From the NCBI RefSeq assembly GCF_037975245.1, contig NC_092576.1, positions 29,304,611-29,368,610 of the forward strand: 64,000 nucleotides of DNA. Direction: 5' to 3'. Below are positions 1 to 9,149 of this stretch, piece by piece. Each line of letters starts with the position of its first letter. Positions within the stretch are counted from its first letter, which is position 1. Source of the DNA: Apostichopus japonicus (Eukaryota; Echinodermata; Holothuroidea; Aspidochirotida; Stichopodidae). The notes beneath the pieces are model-generated. The model did no database searches. It had not been told where the DNA came from and saw only the letters and a list, made by a program, of their open reading frames with translations. Both the position numbers and the translations under genes were made by a program.

Positions 1-344
1 AACCGATCCATACAGTAAAGTTGTGAACCTGAAAAGTAAAAACAAGCACATCCAAATACAGCAGAATACAAATAGTTCAAGAGAATATTACGGTATATAT
101 TTAGTCATTTGCAACTACTATGGTAACGCATCTCAACTTTGTTAATCATTTGCATAATAGTCACTTTGGGTTTGGTGTAGGAGCTTCCACTTATATGAAG
201 AACGCATGGCTTATTTACTTTAATAAACGAGACTATTATAACTTCATTTACTTCAAAAGTCAGTGGATTCGAATAAACATTTAGAGAAATGACTACATTG
301 TTCGCCAATTGTACAGAAGAAATAATGAGTGATAAAGCAATGAA
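1..344. other. Left edge, no gene supported
   Basis: AT-rich sequence to the left of the last candidate exon of the multi-DED gene. A minus-strand open frame of about 67 codons (105-308) has no convincing splice acceptor and no recognisable domain, so I do not call it. A weak poly(A)-signal variant (ATTAAA on the minus strand) lies near 211-216. If 345-406 is the true last exon, this stretch is 3' UTR. Confidence 0.3.
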
Positions 345-406
345 CTAAAAGAGTACCGGAATAGTGTTAATATCCAATTCGGCACTCTTCTTCGGTAAAA
401 TTATAG
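345..406 (-). CDS. Candidate terminal exon of gene A
   Basis: Read on the minus strand, an acceptor ending TTCAG precedes position 406. The phase required by DED4 gives a 19-residue tail ending in VLF and a TAG at 345-347. Phase and stop fit, but the exon is short, has no recognisable domain and could be chance. Gene A may instead continue beyond the left edge. Confidence 0.3.
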
Positions 407-3400
407 CTGAAGTCAGTCGAGGAAGTATTTCCATACTTGAACTCAAGGCTTTGCATCAACAAATTACTCTATCCAATGAGATTTTCCAGTGTTCATTCTC
501 GTATTAGAGATTTTACTCATATTCATCCGGATATATGGTCTCGATAAAATGCTGGACCTTCAAGCCTAAAAACGCAAAGACGTTAAATCTAACTTACCCT
601 GTACAGAGTGCGCTATTTCATGTTGATATTGTTTCACGTACTGTGAAGCAATGTTCAGCCCTGAACTGCTTAGAATAGCCTCCAAGTATGATACGTTGTT
701 CCGTGAGATTTTATGTACTTTTTCGAGATACTTTACAAATTCTATAATGGGACTCTTTGATTGTATAATATTTAGTTTAGGATCACTAGGCGTGGCTTCA
801 TTTGCTATCATGATTTCCACTGTTTCTTTGGAAATACACCGGCTGAGATTGTAAAGTAAAAAGCTGTACGGACTTATTTCAACGTCTATGTGTAATCCAA
901 TTGGAGACATCAGAAATTTTCCTGAAACATAAATTGGATTGTTTTAATTGTAAAAGAAGGTAAAAAGTTATCTTTAAAACATCTTTATGAGATAAAACAT
1001 AAATTATATATTATTTAATTATGTATACCTGGCTGTAACAAATATGCGTTAAGTTTTGGCCAGGCTTCCAGTTCCTCTTATGCTAGTCAGAAGCTTACAG
1101 TTGAATGCACGTCAATGATAATCTTTCAAAATGACAATTGTCTTTTTTCAACTTTACAAACATAGACAAATAAACTATTCATAACTATGACTTCTCACTT
1201 ACAAACTATAAAAAAAAGGCCAGGTTTCAGGGGGAAAACTCTGAATGAAACACAAAGGTAACTCGCACCGAGAGTGAAACACCTAGGGAAACACGCGTAA
1301 TTCTATTCCCAGTATATTTTAAACATAGCCCTTTATTTCTTCATGTTGACATTCGTTCACCTAATAATCTTCTTCTTTGTTGATGGTTGCTTTTTTTTGG
1401 TCGTTAATATGTACACCGGCAACTAAAAGTTAAACGAAAAGCATGGATGCATTATGAATCCAAACTTACCTTCGTGTAATTTACTCTTTTGTATTTCTGT
1501 TTCGTATTGATTTAGGTAGACCAACGCAACTAATAAATCCTTGAATAAAGTTTTCAAGAGCGATACGTCTCGTCTGGTGATTCGTCTGCGTGTCTCTAAA
1601 TGTTTGATAAACTCAATGGTTGGGTTTCGTGAATGCATTACATGATCCATTTTACTCTGTGTAATCCATAACTCTATATGCTGTCTCGTCATGATTTCAT
1701 GTATGACTTGCTTTGGGACGCACCGACTCAAGTTATACAGTAGAAATGTAAACGGTTGTATTTCTGGTAATTCGTTGATGGTATCTGTAACAGAAAAGGT
1801 ACATATTCTAGCTTTAAGCAGCAAGTAGTCTTCACGGATAACATATCTTTTAAAGTATTACACGGGGAGGGAATGTGTTTTTACTAAGCGGGTCACGCAA
1901 ACATATAGATTACAAAGGGAACTCATTAAATATTGTGCTTTTTACGTGACCCGCCATGCGGGATACAAAACGTCACGGCCAAACGGCACTACCGAACCAT
2001 CCCATTCTGACAAACGAAACTAAGGTCTAGCGAGCCAAAAAAACATGCGCCCGCCGACCTGCAGAGACAAAACGCCCAACCCCCCCCCCCCCCACTGAAA
2101 CATTCAAAAACGTACAGAAGGACGACCCGCACGCAGCGAAACGAAAAACCCCTCCCCAGCACACCAGCGTCCAAAAAAGGCAGCCCCAGATAAACGGCGA
2201 AAATCGCCTTCAATCTGAAGGCGAATGTCGGACTTCACCGCCTCCAGGACTGCCTGCCAACTGGCAAATTTCCCCCTAAAAACCAAATTACACCTATTCC
2301 GCCAAACATGTTTTTTTACAATAGAGCAAACAAAAATGATGCGGTGCAACACAGCTACCGAACAAACTGGAGGGTCTACCCCATATAAAATAAAGCCCTG
2401 CCCTACCGACCATGAACGGTCTCCCGTAACACGGTCGGTCCAGGTCTGGAACCACTCCCATAAGTTTACTACAAAGTAACAATGCCAAAAAACATGAGCA
2501 GTACTCTCTAAGCTGTCACAGCCGGTCCTAGGGCACAGTCCATCACCCAACCGCCAATGATATCTTTTTAGGTTGGTCACCAAGGCACCGTGTGCAACTC
2601 TCCATGCAAGATCACGGAGCCTGTAACCATTCAGCCTTGAATGCACCGAACGCCATACTTCGGCAGAATGACGTCCCTGGACAAAAGTTGCATTCAAGGC
2701 CTTATCCCTCAACGAACTGTGAACGAGGGCCGGCTGTGACAGGTCAACAGGGGGCAACTCAATCAGAGCGGAGCAGATGACACGCACCACCCTGTTTGGA
2801 GTACTACTATGCGGTTCTCTGTTGCTAAACAGCGCCGGGACCCATCGACGCAGGTGCAAACCGCCCCAAAAACGTACAAAATATGAACAAGGCAACCCTG
2901 GGTCAGTTACCGCTACAAACAACTGCTTAAATAACAAAAAGGTCAATTTACTTCCCAGATGAACCACCCCTAGTCCCCCCTTCTCCAGTTTTTGGTACAA
3001 TACCGCCCTCTTGACAAGCTCTGAACCCCCAGACCATATGAATGAAAAAATCGCCCTCTCCAACCGTACCAGGACGCGACGCGGAATAGGGTACACCGCG
3101 CCCGGGTACCATAAGATGGGCGAAACGAAACGATTAATAACAGTGACTTTCCCCAAGATCGAAAGCCAGCGGGTGCCAAAGGTTTCGAGTCTGCTCTGAA
3201 ATACCTCAGCCCTCTCGTTCCAGGTGACATCACAAGGTGCATCGTAGCCGAACCATATACCATTAATTTTGATATTCTGATCCGACCACGACGCACCGAA
3301 TGGTAAGTCTCTGTATCTCCAGCTACCAAGACGAAGGCCCTTTGTCTTTTCTGGATTCAACTTCGCCCCGGTAGCTCTCTCAAAAATAGATAGATCCTGC

Positions 3401-6400
3401 GAGAGTGCGCGAAAGGAGCCGAGACTCGAAACAATACATGTCACGTCATCTGCATATTGAGCGCATTTCACTTTGGCACCCCCTGGCACAACGAATGGAA
3501 CAAGTTTGGAGTCCCTTTCCAAAAGACGAGAGAGGGACTCGCTAAACAAAACATAAAGTAATGGAGACAGAGGGCACCCCTGGCGCACCCCCCTCTCTAC
3601 GTTAAAAACCTCCGAACAAAACCCATTTACGATAACAGAACTGAAACTTTGTTCATACAAAACAGAAATCCATTTACGAAAATTTGGGTGCAACTGAAAC
3701 GTCTCCAATACATTCATTAAAAAACCGCGATCCACCATGTCAAAGGCCTTCTGCTGGTCCAGAGACACCAATGCGCATGGCAGATCACGCTCAATAACAA
3801 AGTCGGTCAAGTCGCGCATCAACCACAAGTTCTGCTGGATGCAATGACCCTTCACTGCACAAGTCTGGAGATCACCAACAAGATGCGGCATAGCCAGTGC
3901 AAGGCGGTTGCACAAAGCCTTAGCCAGCAACTTGTAGTCCACATTTAGCAAGGTGATCGGACGCTTGTTATGGGGATCCAAGGGGTCCCCAGACTTTGGC
4001 AGCAAAGTAATCATGCCCAGACGTTGACTTTGGTTTAACAGTCCGTTTTGGAAGGCGTCCTCGAAGACAGCTCTGATGTCGGGTCCTATTATTGCCCAGA
4101 AGGTTCGGTAGAACTCCCTCGGAAGCCCGTCCGAACCCGGGGACTTGCCATTCTTCATCTTCGAAAGCGCCTTCCAAAGCTCAACAGTGGTTATTCCGCC
4201 CCCCAAAATATCATTGACATCGTGGGGAACGGTTTTTGAGATTCCCCTCAATAAATCAGACTGTGCCGACAAGTCGACATTGCCACGCGTAAACAAACTC
4301 GAATAATACTCTTTATATACGCGGACAATGCCGTGAGGGTCACTGACCACGGTCCCATCGGTAGCGCGCACAGACGGGACGCGTCTGTCACCCGCCGATG
4401 AGCTAACGGACTGGTAAAACCTCAGTGAAGGGCGCTCCTCGGCTTCCACCGCTTCGACACGGGCCCTGACGCGGGCACCGTGGTACTTTTCATCGAGATA
4501 CGTCTGCAAAGCGATGACTGCCGAAGGGTCGCCACACTTCACCTCCGCGCACAGCTTCGAGAATTTTTCTCTTCGACGCCGTGCGCGGGTCACGCAATAC
4601 TGAATTGCGTAGCGTTTGATGCGCAACTTGATATTATCCCACCACTGGGATGTAGAAGCAAAGGCCGGCTTCAATGTTTGCCATCCTTTGTACCTGGTCT
4701 CGAAACCTTGGCGGAATTCTGCCTCGCCAAGAATCCGACAGTTAAGCTTCCATAGGCCCCGCCCGATGGGGAAAATGGAAGGCAAAACAAAACGTGCTAC
4801 CACAGTGTCATGGTCAGAGAGCGGACAGCTGAGCGTCTCGCAACCCGAAAATTTAAAACTTACGGGCGCATACACTCGATCTATCCTGGAGGCATCTTCT
4901 CCGTTAGGCCTCACCCACGTATACACCGTACTACACGGGTGTATACGCCTCCAGACATCGGCTAAAAGGTGTGCGGAAGTGAATCTGTCCAATTCTGTGA
5001 TCCCAGCGTCGGGACTAGCAGACACAGAAGCCCCGAGTCTGTCAAGACCCGAGTCTGGGACACAGTTAAAGTCTCCGACCATGACACATGGAGCACTACC
5101 AGGAACAAAGGAAGGCAGTGTGTTAAAAAAATCTCGTCTAGCAGAAGGCCGATTGGGAGCATACACATTGCAAAGGGAGATGTTACCCTGTGGATACTTG
5201 AAAAGAATGCAAACCAATCGGCCCTCGTGATCCGTCTCCACCCTAGTGGCACAACCCGCCTGACGAGGTGACAGGAGGATGACAGTGCCACAGGATGAAG
5301 ACGAACCAAACGAAGCATGCAGCCCACCACCCCACTCATAGGCCCATAGAGGGACATCTTCTTCCAAAATATGTGTTTCTTGTAGGCAAACGCAGTCGAC
5401 TTCCATTGAAATACAATATTGGAAAATGCGACTGCGCTTGCGATGATCCCTCATGCCATTCACGTTCAAGGTAGCAACTGAAAATGTATGGGCCATGAGA
5501 GGGCAATGGGGCAAAACTACGCCGACGTCGATTCTGTAAGCTTCAAGCGCGCTCTAGACGACATATCGTCGTCGGAGTCGTCACTTGAGGCCGACCTTTT
5601 CAGTGATGGTTCCCCCATCTCGTCGTACCAGCTCGTCCCAGTGGCACGTTTCGGCTCGACGATCACCGAGCCTCCGGAGTCGCTGTCAGACATAGCCTCC
5701 GGAGACCGGACGACCGAGTCGTCGTCAGACAGAGTCTCCGGATCTGGCGATACCGGCGGCGGACTGGGGACGGAACTGGACGGGTTGATGGGGGAAGCTG
5801 GTGGAGACCCCGTGTCCGCTTCGCTGTGTGGTGGAGACGGTGTGGGCACGGGGTTGATGGGGGAAGCTGGTGGAGACTTTCTCGGTGCGGGCACGGGGTT
5901 GGGGTCTGCAACTACGGGGGAGGGTGAAGGAGGTGCGGAGAGTGAATCCGCACCCGTTTCCCCCTCCTTGCGTGGAGCTTCCTCCGGGGCAGTAGGTGCG
6001 CCAGAACTTGGCGCCTTTGCTTGACCCCCACTCTTTGTCATAAAGACATAAGAGGAGGGACAAGCGCGAAAGACATGTCCCTCCTTCCCACAGAGTGAGC
6101 ACACGACTTCGCTTGGGCAAGCAGAGGTATCATGCCCAAGACGAAGGCAGCGCCCACACTTTTTATTTGGGCAGCCCTTGGCTTCGTGCCCGGTCTCCCC
6201 ACACCTGAAGCAGGTACGGGGCTGACCGGGGTAACGCACGTGAGCTTTATGCCCGGCAATAAAAAGGAAGGAGGGAATGTCCTGCTTGAGGTCGATCCGA
6301 ACCTGTCGGTGCCCGTTGAACACCCCAGGGGCCTGTGCGTAGGAGCACATTTTAATAGCCTTGACAGCCCCGAACCGACCTAAAACAGTTGCGACAAGTT

Positions 6401-9149
6401 CTTGACGCACCTCTAATCCTACGTGGATGACAGTTACCCATACGGAACGTTCGTATGGAGTAACTGTCAAACCTTCAACCCCACTCAGCAACGTGACACC
6501 CTTCTGCCGGGTCACGTCACTGGTAAAACGTAGATCATACGTATTACGACCCTGGAGAGCTTGTAGAGCATCAACCTCTCCAGGCACAACAACACCCTTA
6601 CTCTTTAAAATACTAAAAACTTGCACCGGTGGAACCGCTTGTTCACCGGTGAAGGTCAACTTAACAATTTTCGATTCACGGCGCGATGTCATGATACCGA
6701 AGGTGGCTAGGCCACAGAGGAGTAACAAAAACAAACTATAAAGACAGGTTTAAACTTAAAACGATATACGATAACTATATACGACAAACGCACACACCCG
6801 CCTGGCGGGAAGTATAGCACAGTACGGTAAGGTAAGGTAAGAAAGTTGCTGTATCAGATGGAGAGCGAGAGCGAAACACGTCTGCACTCCACGAAAGCCA
6901 ACGACACAGTCATTAAATATCGTGGTGTATTGTTTGTCCGTTTTCGGGAAGAGACTGGCAACGGTTTCTTTGTTATGCCAAATATTGATTTTATTGAAGA
7001 TCTACACCAGCTGGATGCACCGGATACGTTTTTATTTGTTATGGAGAAAGCGGAAGAGATCAAAGTACCTTATGTAAAACTGCATGGAAGAGTTTGAAAT
7101 ACTCATTTCTTAGCCGGGTTTGCTCTGACAGGTTTATGCTTGATGTTGAAAAACGCTTTGTAGGTAGGGCATTTTGCTTTCGAGACATTTTTTTTACACA
7201 CTTCTAACAGTATTTGGATTATATACATGAATGTGTTTACACTTTGCACGTACTGAATGATGTTACAAAGTTACATTCTATTTCAAATAACAAACAACGT
7301 AACAAATGCCGTCTGTCATCTTATGTGTCAAATAGGCTCACTTAGCAATGAGAGTGTAATCACGCAATCAGCCCCTCCACTTACCAGCTGTACCATATTC
7401 TTGGCCAGTTTCTCTAGGATACCTCTCCAGTGAATTCAGAGCTGGTTCTATATTCAGACCCTTGAAAATATCAACCAAATAGGATACGTCTTTCCTTGAA
7501 ATCATCTTCTTCCTCTCAAGGTGTTTGAATATTTCCAGTCCAGGATTGATGGATTCCAGAACTTCTTTTTGTTCCTTGTACGTGAGTCCTATCTGGATAA
7601 CAAGGTTCTTCGTAATCTCTGGATTGACGTACCTTGATAGGTTGTACAGTAAAACGTCATAAGGATCCAGGCTGGGTATTTCTGTGACTTTAGTTGGAAT
7701 ACCGTCTGCACATAGATAATGAGATACGATTATAATGATAATGAGGAAGATTGAAATATGTGGTTAGAAGGATTAGTTGGAATGATTAAAATGATGACGA
7801 TCATGTCGAGGAACAAAGATGAGTGTCATAATAAGCTAGAGAAGTTGACACATATAATATTATTAGTTATTGCTTTCAAAACATGAACTACATACCTTGT
7901 ATTTTCGGTCTTCCATGTATTTCATTGTCATACTCTCGTATTAATCTCACTGCTCCATATTCCTTCGCGGCCACAAACACTTTCTCTAAATAAGAGACGT
8001 CGTCACTGGAAATAACTTTTTGCCCATCAATGTACATGAACAATCCGGATCCTATGTCAGGCGAACCTAACATGATATCTCCAGTAAAGCTAGGGACATC
8101 GAATAGCTTAAATAACAATCTGGCATTACCTTTATTAACTATATTACTTAAATTGCTAAGAAGTGTTCTATAGCGGCGATCTGAGGTTGTTCTTCGTCTG
8201 AACGTTGCTGAGTTTAATGTACCTATGTGAAAGAAAATAAGTTCCAAAATTTCCGACACTTTCAAAAGATATGAAAAAGTTAATTATATTATTATGCATC
8301 ACGAATAGAGCTGAAATATCTATACATATCTATAAATATATACACTAATAATATGTTATTGATGCATGGAGGTGATAAAGGGGACAATATAAGCACAATG
8401 TTAACACATTACCTCAAACTGGGGGAAATCGCAATTACCCTGAAGGTATTTGCACCTAGCACCATTTATGAGCAATGACTAAAAAAGCGCTGTATTACGA
8501 CATCTCTATTGTGCCGGAAAATGATTGTAACTCTAATCACTTCAATCAAATTTATTGTTATCATTTTTAATGTTATTAACATTAAGCTCTTATAGTGTAA
8601 TTTTCTACAGAATCATTATCATGAAGAGCAATATGGCATAAATGTATTATCAGAATCATTGGTCTGTAGCTTGTTTATATTGTTCAATAGATCAGGCCTT
8701 CAACGTCTGATGTGTTTTTCTTCCTACCGTGGTAAACTTGACATGCTTTGTTGTTATTACATGCTTTGTTGCTATTAACATGCTTTGTTGTTATACAACA
8801 CATAATTGTATTTTGGTCATTTGATAAGTCAATTGCTCGTTGATTGCATGCAAAATCCGCTCTATTCCACTCTATGAACTAGCACTTTTTTTTCAATGGT
8901 AAGAGAGCAGAGAAACCTGTCTGTTCAAAACAATCTGTTGCATGAGTGCATTTTCCCATCTTAATATAATATGTTGTATAAAACAAATAATAAATGGTTT
9001 CCATTCGTGCAATAGTGCAAGTATTTCATTCGTTGAAAGATGTAATTTGTTCCATCTTTCAACTCATGGAATATTTGCACTATTGCACTCATATAACTAA
9101 TCATTATTTGTATAATATCAAACTTACTTCCTTTAGTTTCAGACGCCAT
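345..9149 (-). CDS. Gene A: tandem death-effector-domain protein (gene span, spliced)
   Basis: Gene model on the minus strand: exon 1 at 9128-9149, four DED-like exons at 7896-8222, 7385-7705, 1470-1784 and 598-921, and a tentative last exon at 345-406. All internal exons are phase 1 on both sides, so each encodes one exchangeable domain; the summed length (1,371 nt) is a multiple of three and gives about 456 residues. Each domain follows the six-helix death-fold pattern: a first helix with LLYNLSR or a close variant, a middle helix with the F-x-K/HLE type, then a DVSYLE-type helix and a terminal helix ending in a tyrosine-rich stretch. No signal peptide or membrane segment is seen, so the product is probably cytosolic. 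Proteins with DEDs (FADD, caspase-8, FLIP) act in death and NF-kB signalling by homotypic binding. No caspase domain is visible. The 5.6-kb intron between DED2 and DED3 holds a LINE. Confidence 0.72.
598..921 (-). CDS. Gene A exon: fourth DED-like domain
   Basis: A 108-codon exon, phase 1 at both ends: acceptor TTTCAG before 921 and donor GTAAGT after 598. The translation contains SPYSFLLYNLSRCIS near the N-terminus, EFVKYLEKVHKISR in the middle and NVSYLEAIL followed by a final helix with QYVKQYQHEI. This matches the spacing of the other three domains in the gene and the general DED pattern. It could be another death-fold family member (pyrin or CARD), but the NVSYLE helix favours DED. Confidence 0.7.
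922..1469 (-). other. Intron of gene A between DED3 and DED4
   Basis: 548 bp of AT-rich sequence between a GTAAGT donor and a TTTCAG acceptor (minus strand). No coding potential or repeat family recognised. Confidence 0.5.
1470..1784 (-). CDS. Gene A exon: third DED-like domain
   Basis: A 105-codon exon, phase 1 at both ends: acceptor GTTACAG before 1784 and donor GTAAGT after 1470. Visible motifs are FTFLLYNLSRCVPK, EFIKHLETRRRITR and DVSLLKTLFKDLLVAL. The basic run before the DVSLL helix matches the position of KKMISRKDVSYL in DED2. It is the first gene exon downstream of the inserted LINE, so transcripts must splice across that insertion to join DED2 to DED3. Confidence 0.72.
1888..1962 (-). 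repeat. Inverted repeats in the LINE 3' UTR
   Basis: GCGGGTCACG at 1888-1897 and its reverse complement at 1945-1954 can form a stem with a loop of 47 nt. The second arm overlaps a smaller hairpin, CCCGC-CAT-GCGGG, at 950-962 of the second kilobase (1950-1962). The small hairpin recurs in the element's 5' UTR (6797-6809). Such structures could be recognised by the element's own reverse transcriptase; that role is inferred. Confidence 0.55.
2104..5496 (-). CDS. LINE ORF2: APE endonuclease and reverse transcriptase
   Basis: About 1,130 residues from the first in-frame ATG (5494-5496), 20 nt after the ORF1 stop, to TGA at 2104-2106. The N-terminal third is an APE-type endonuclease: LNVNGMRD, CLQETH, VGDFN and a terminal SDHD. 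The reverse transcriptase follows, with SLDQQKAFDMVDR, GVRQGCPLSPLLY and the catalytic YADD. Near the C-terminus, a Cys/His cluster (CPRTGCDSLESTAHVFWHC) resembles the C-terminal knuckle of many LINEs. The product would nick target DNA and prime cDNA synthesis there. No stop or frameshift interrupts it. The close spacing to ORF1 suggests termination-reinitiation or a bicistronic message. Confidence 0.93.
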   Translation of the reverse strand: MAHTFSVATLNVNGMRDHRKRSRIFQYCISMEVDCVCLQETHILEEDVPLWAYEWGGGLHASFGSSSSCGTVILLSPRQAGCATRVETDHEGRLVCILFKYPQGNISLCNVYAPNRPSARRDFFNTLPSFVPGSAPCVMVGDFNCVPDSGLDRLGASVSASPDAGITELDRFTSAHLLADVWRRIHPCSTVYTWVRPNGEDASRIDRVYAPVSFKFSGCETLSCPLSDHDTVVARFVLPSIFPIGRGLWKLNCRILGEAEFRQGFETRYKGWQTLKPAFASTSQWWDNIKLRIKRYAIQYCVTRARRRREKFSKLCAEVKCGDPSAVIALQTYLDEKYHGARVRARVEAVEAEERPSLRFYQSVSSSAGDRRVPSVRATDGTVVSDPHGIVRVYKEYYSSLFTRGNVDLSAQSDLLRGISKTVPHDVNDILGGGITTVELWKALSKMKNGKSPGSDGLPREFYRTFWAIIGPDIRAVFEDAFQNGLLNQSQRLGMITLLPKSGDPLDPHNKRPITLLNVDYKLLAKALCNRLALAMPHLVGDLQTCAVKGHCIQQNLWLMRDLTDFVIERDLPCALVSLDQQKAFDMVDRGFLMNVLETFQLHPNFRKWISVLYEQSFSSVIVNGFCSEVFNVERGVRQGCPLSPLLYVLFSESLSRLLERDSKLVPFVVPGGAKVKCAQYADDVTCIVSSLGSFRALSQDLSIFERATGAKLNPEKTKGLRLGSWRYRDLPFGASWSDQNIKINGIWFGYDAPCDVTWNERAEVFQSRLETFGTRWLSILGKVTVINRFVSPILWYPGAVYPIPRRVLVRLERAIFSFIWSGGSELVKRAVLYQKLEKGGLGVVHLGSKLTFLLFKQLFVAVTDPGLPCSYFVRFWGGLHLRRWVPALFSNREPHSSTPNRVVRVICSALIELPPVDLSQPALVHSSLRDKALNATFVQGRHSAEVWRSVHSRLNGYRLRDLAWRVAHGALVTNLKRYHWRLGDGLCPRTGCDSLESTAHVFWHCYFVVNLWEWFQTWTDRVTGDRSWSVGQGFILYGVDPPVCSVAVLHRIIFVCSIVKKHVWRNRCNLVFRGKFASWQAVLEAVKSDIRLQIEGDFRRLSGAAFFGRWCAGEGFFVSLRAGRPSVRF
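5517..6692 (-). CDS. LINE ORF1: nucleic-acid-binding protein with three CCHC knuckles
   Basis: 391 residues from the ATG at 6690-6692 to TAG at 5517-5519; the frame is open a little further upstream but without another ATG. After an N-terminal half that looks RRM-like, three consecutive zinc knuckles are visible: CFRCGETGHEAKGC, CGRCLRLGHDTSAC and CSLCGKEGHVFRAC. The C-terminal third is rich in Pro and Ser and contains a duplicated PPASPINP segment. ORF1 proteins coat LINE RNA in the cytoplasm. This layout is typical of Tx1-like elements; I cannot assign a named family. Confidence 0.88.
   Translation of the reverse strand: MTSRRESKIVKLTFTGEQAVPPVQVFSILKSKGVVVPGEVDALQALQGRNTYDLRFTSDVTRQKGVTLLSGVEGLTVTPYERSVWVTVIHVGLEVRQELVATVLGRFGAVKAIKMCSYAQAPGVFNGHRQVRIDLKQDIPSFLFIAGHKAHVRYPGQPRTCFRCGETGHEAKGCPNKKCGRCLRLGHDTSACPSEVVCSLCGKEGHVFRACPSSYVFMTKSGGQAKAPSSGAPTAPEEAPRKEGETGADSLSAPPSPSPVVADPNPVPAPRKSPPASPINPVPTPSPPHSEADTGSPPASPINPSSSVPSPPPVSPDPETLSDDDSVVRSPEAMSDSDSGGSVIVEPKRATGTSWYDEMGEPSLKRSASSDDSDDDMSSRARLKLTESTSA
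6797..6809 (-). repeat. Small hairpin in the LINE 5' UTR
   Basis: CCCGC-CTG-GCGGG, a 5-bp stem with a 3-nt loop about 105 nt upstream of the ORF1 ATG. The same stem with loop CAT occurs in the 3' UTR at 1950-1962, so both ends of the element carry it. Confidence 0.5.
6858..7097 (+). CDS. Unassigned short plus-strand ORF next to the LINE 5' end
   Basis: 79 codons from an ATG at 6858 to TGA. The composition is protein-like (VLFVRFREETGNGFFVMP, then an acidic and aromatic stretch) but I recognise no family. It lies on the opposite strand inside the intron between DED2 and DED3, directly outside the 5' end of the LINE. It could be a captured gene fragment or chance. Confidence 0.25.
   Translation: MESESETRLHSTKANDTVIKYRGVLFVRFREETGNGFFVMPNIDFIEDLHQLDAPDTFLFVMEKAEEIKVPYVKLHGRV
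7385..7705 (-). CDS. Gene A exon: second DED-like domain
   Basis: A 107-codon exon read from the minus strand: acceptor TGTGCAG before 7705, donor GTAAGT after 7385, phase 1 at both ends. It has no internal ATG near its start, so a simple start-to-stop ORF scan would miss it. Key motifs are DPYDVLLYNLSRYVNPE, EIFKHLERKKMISRKD and VSYLVDIFKGLN. It aligns position by position with DED3 and DED4, which supports tandem duplication of one exon. Confidence 0.75.
7896..8222 (-). CDS. Gene A exon: first DED-like domain
   Basis: A 109-codon exon, phase 1 at both ends: acceptor CACATAG before 8222, donor GTATGT after 7896. Motifs are YRTLLSNLSNIVNKG, a middle segment with GLFMYIDGQKVISSD, and DVSYLEKVFVAAKEYG with a terminal REYDNEIHG. 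It is the most divergent of the four domains: its first 15 residues are basic, and the mid-helix carries a longer loop. A DED is the best call because of the DVSYLE helix and its fit to the other three exons. Confidence 0.68.
8982..9111. repeat. Long imperfect hairpin in intron 1 of gene A
   Basis: Two arms of about 60 nt (8982-9042 and 9050-9111) are reverse complements of each other at roughly 80 percent, with a loop of about 7 nt. The best-paired part is the arm segment GTGCAATAGTGCAA and its partner. The structure ends 16 nt from the exon 1 donor. It could be a small foldback transposon or an RNA hairpin of precursor-microRNA size. Confidence 0.65.
9128..9149 (-). CDS. Gene A first coding exon
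   Basis: ATG at 9147-9149 begins MASETKG, and the exon ends in phase 1 at a consensus donor (GTAAGT). Joined to DED1, the split codon becomes serine. No hydrophobic leader is encoded, consistent with an intracellular product. The start is chosen because it is the first ATG in an exon with matching phase and a strong donor. Confidence 0.6.

Larger units (their letters stand above)
1860..6850 (-). mobile_element. Full-length LINE, probably L1/Tx1 clade, in a gene A intron
   Basis: A non-LTR retrotransposon in the same orientation as gene A, with two intact frames: ORF1 (5517-6692) and ORF2 (2104-5496), 20 nt apart. The body is clearly richer in G+C than the flanking intron. ORF1 with three CCHC knuckles and ORF2 with an APE-type endonuclease followed by reverse transcriptase fit the L1/Tx1 group; the clade call rests on ORF1 style and is not certain. 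No target-site duplication could be recognised, so the ends are approximate. Uninterrupted frames suggest a recent insertion. Confidence 0.85.

Noticed and set aside
105-308. 67-codon minus-strand frame near the left edge
   Set aside because: No convincing acceptor in the required phase; composition is not diagnostic.
9002-9149. Similar short peptides encoded on both strands
   Set aside because: An effect of the inverted repeat at 8982-9111; only the first eight codons on the minus strand (gene A exon 1) are supported.
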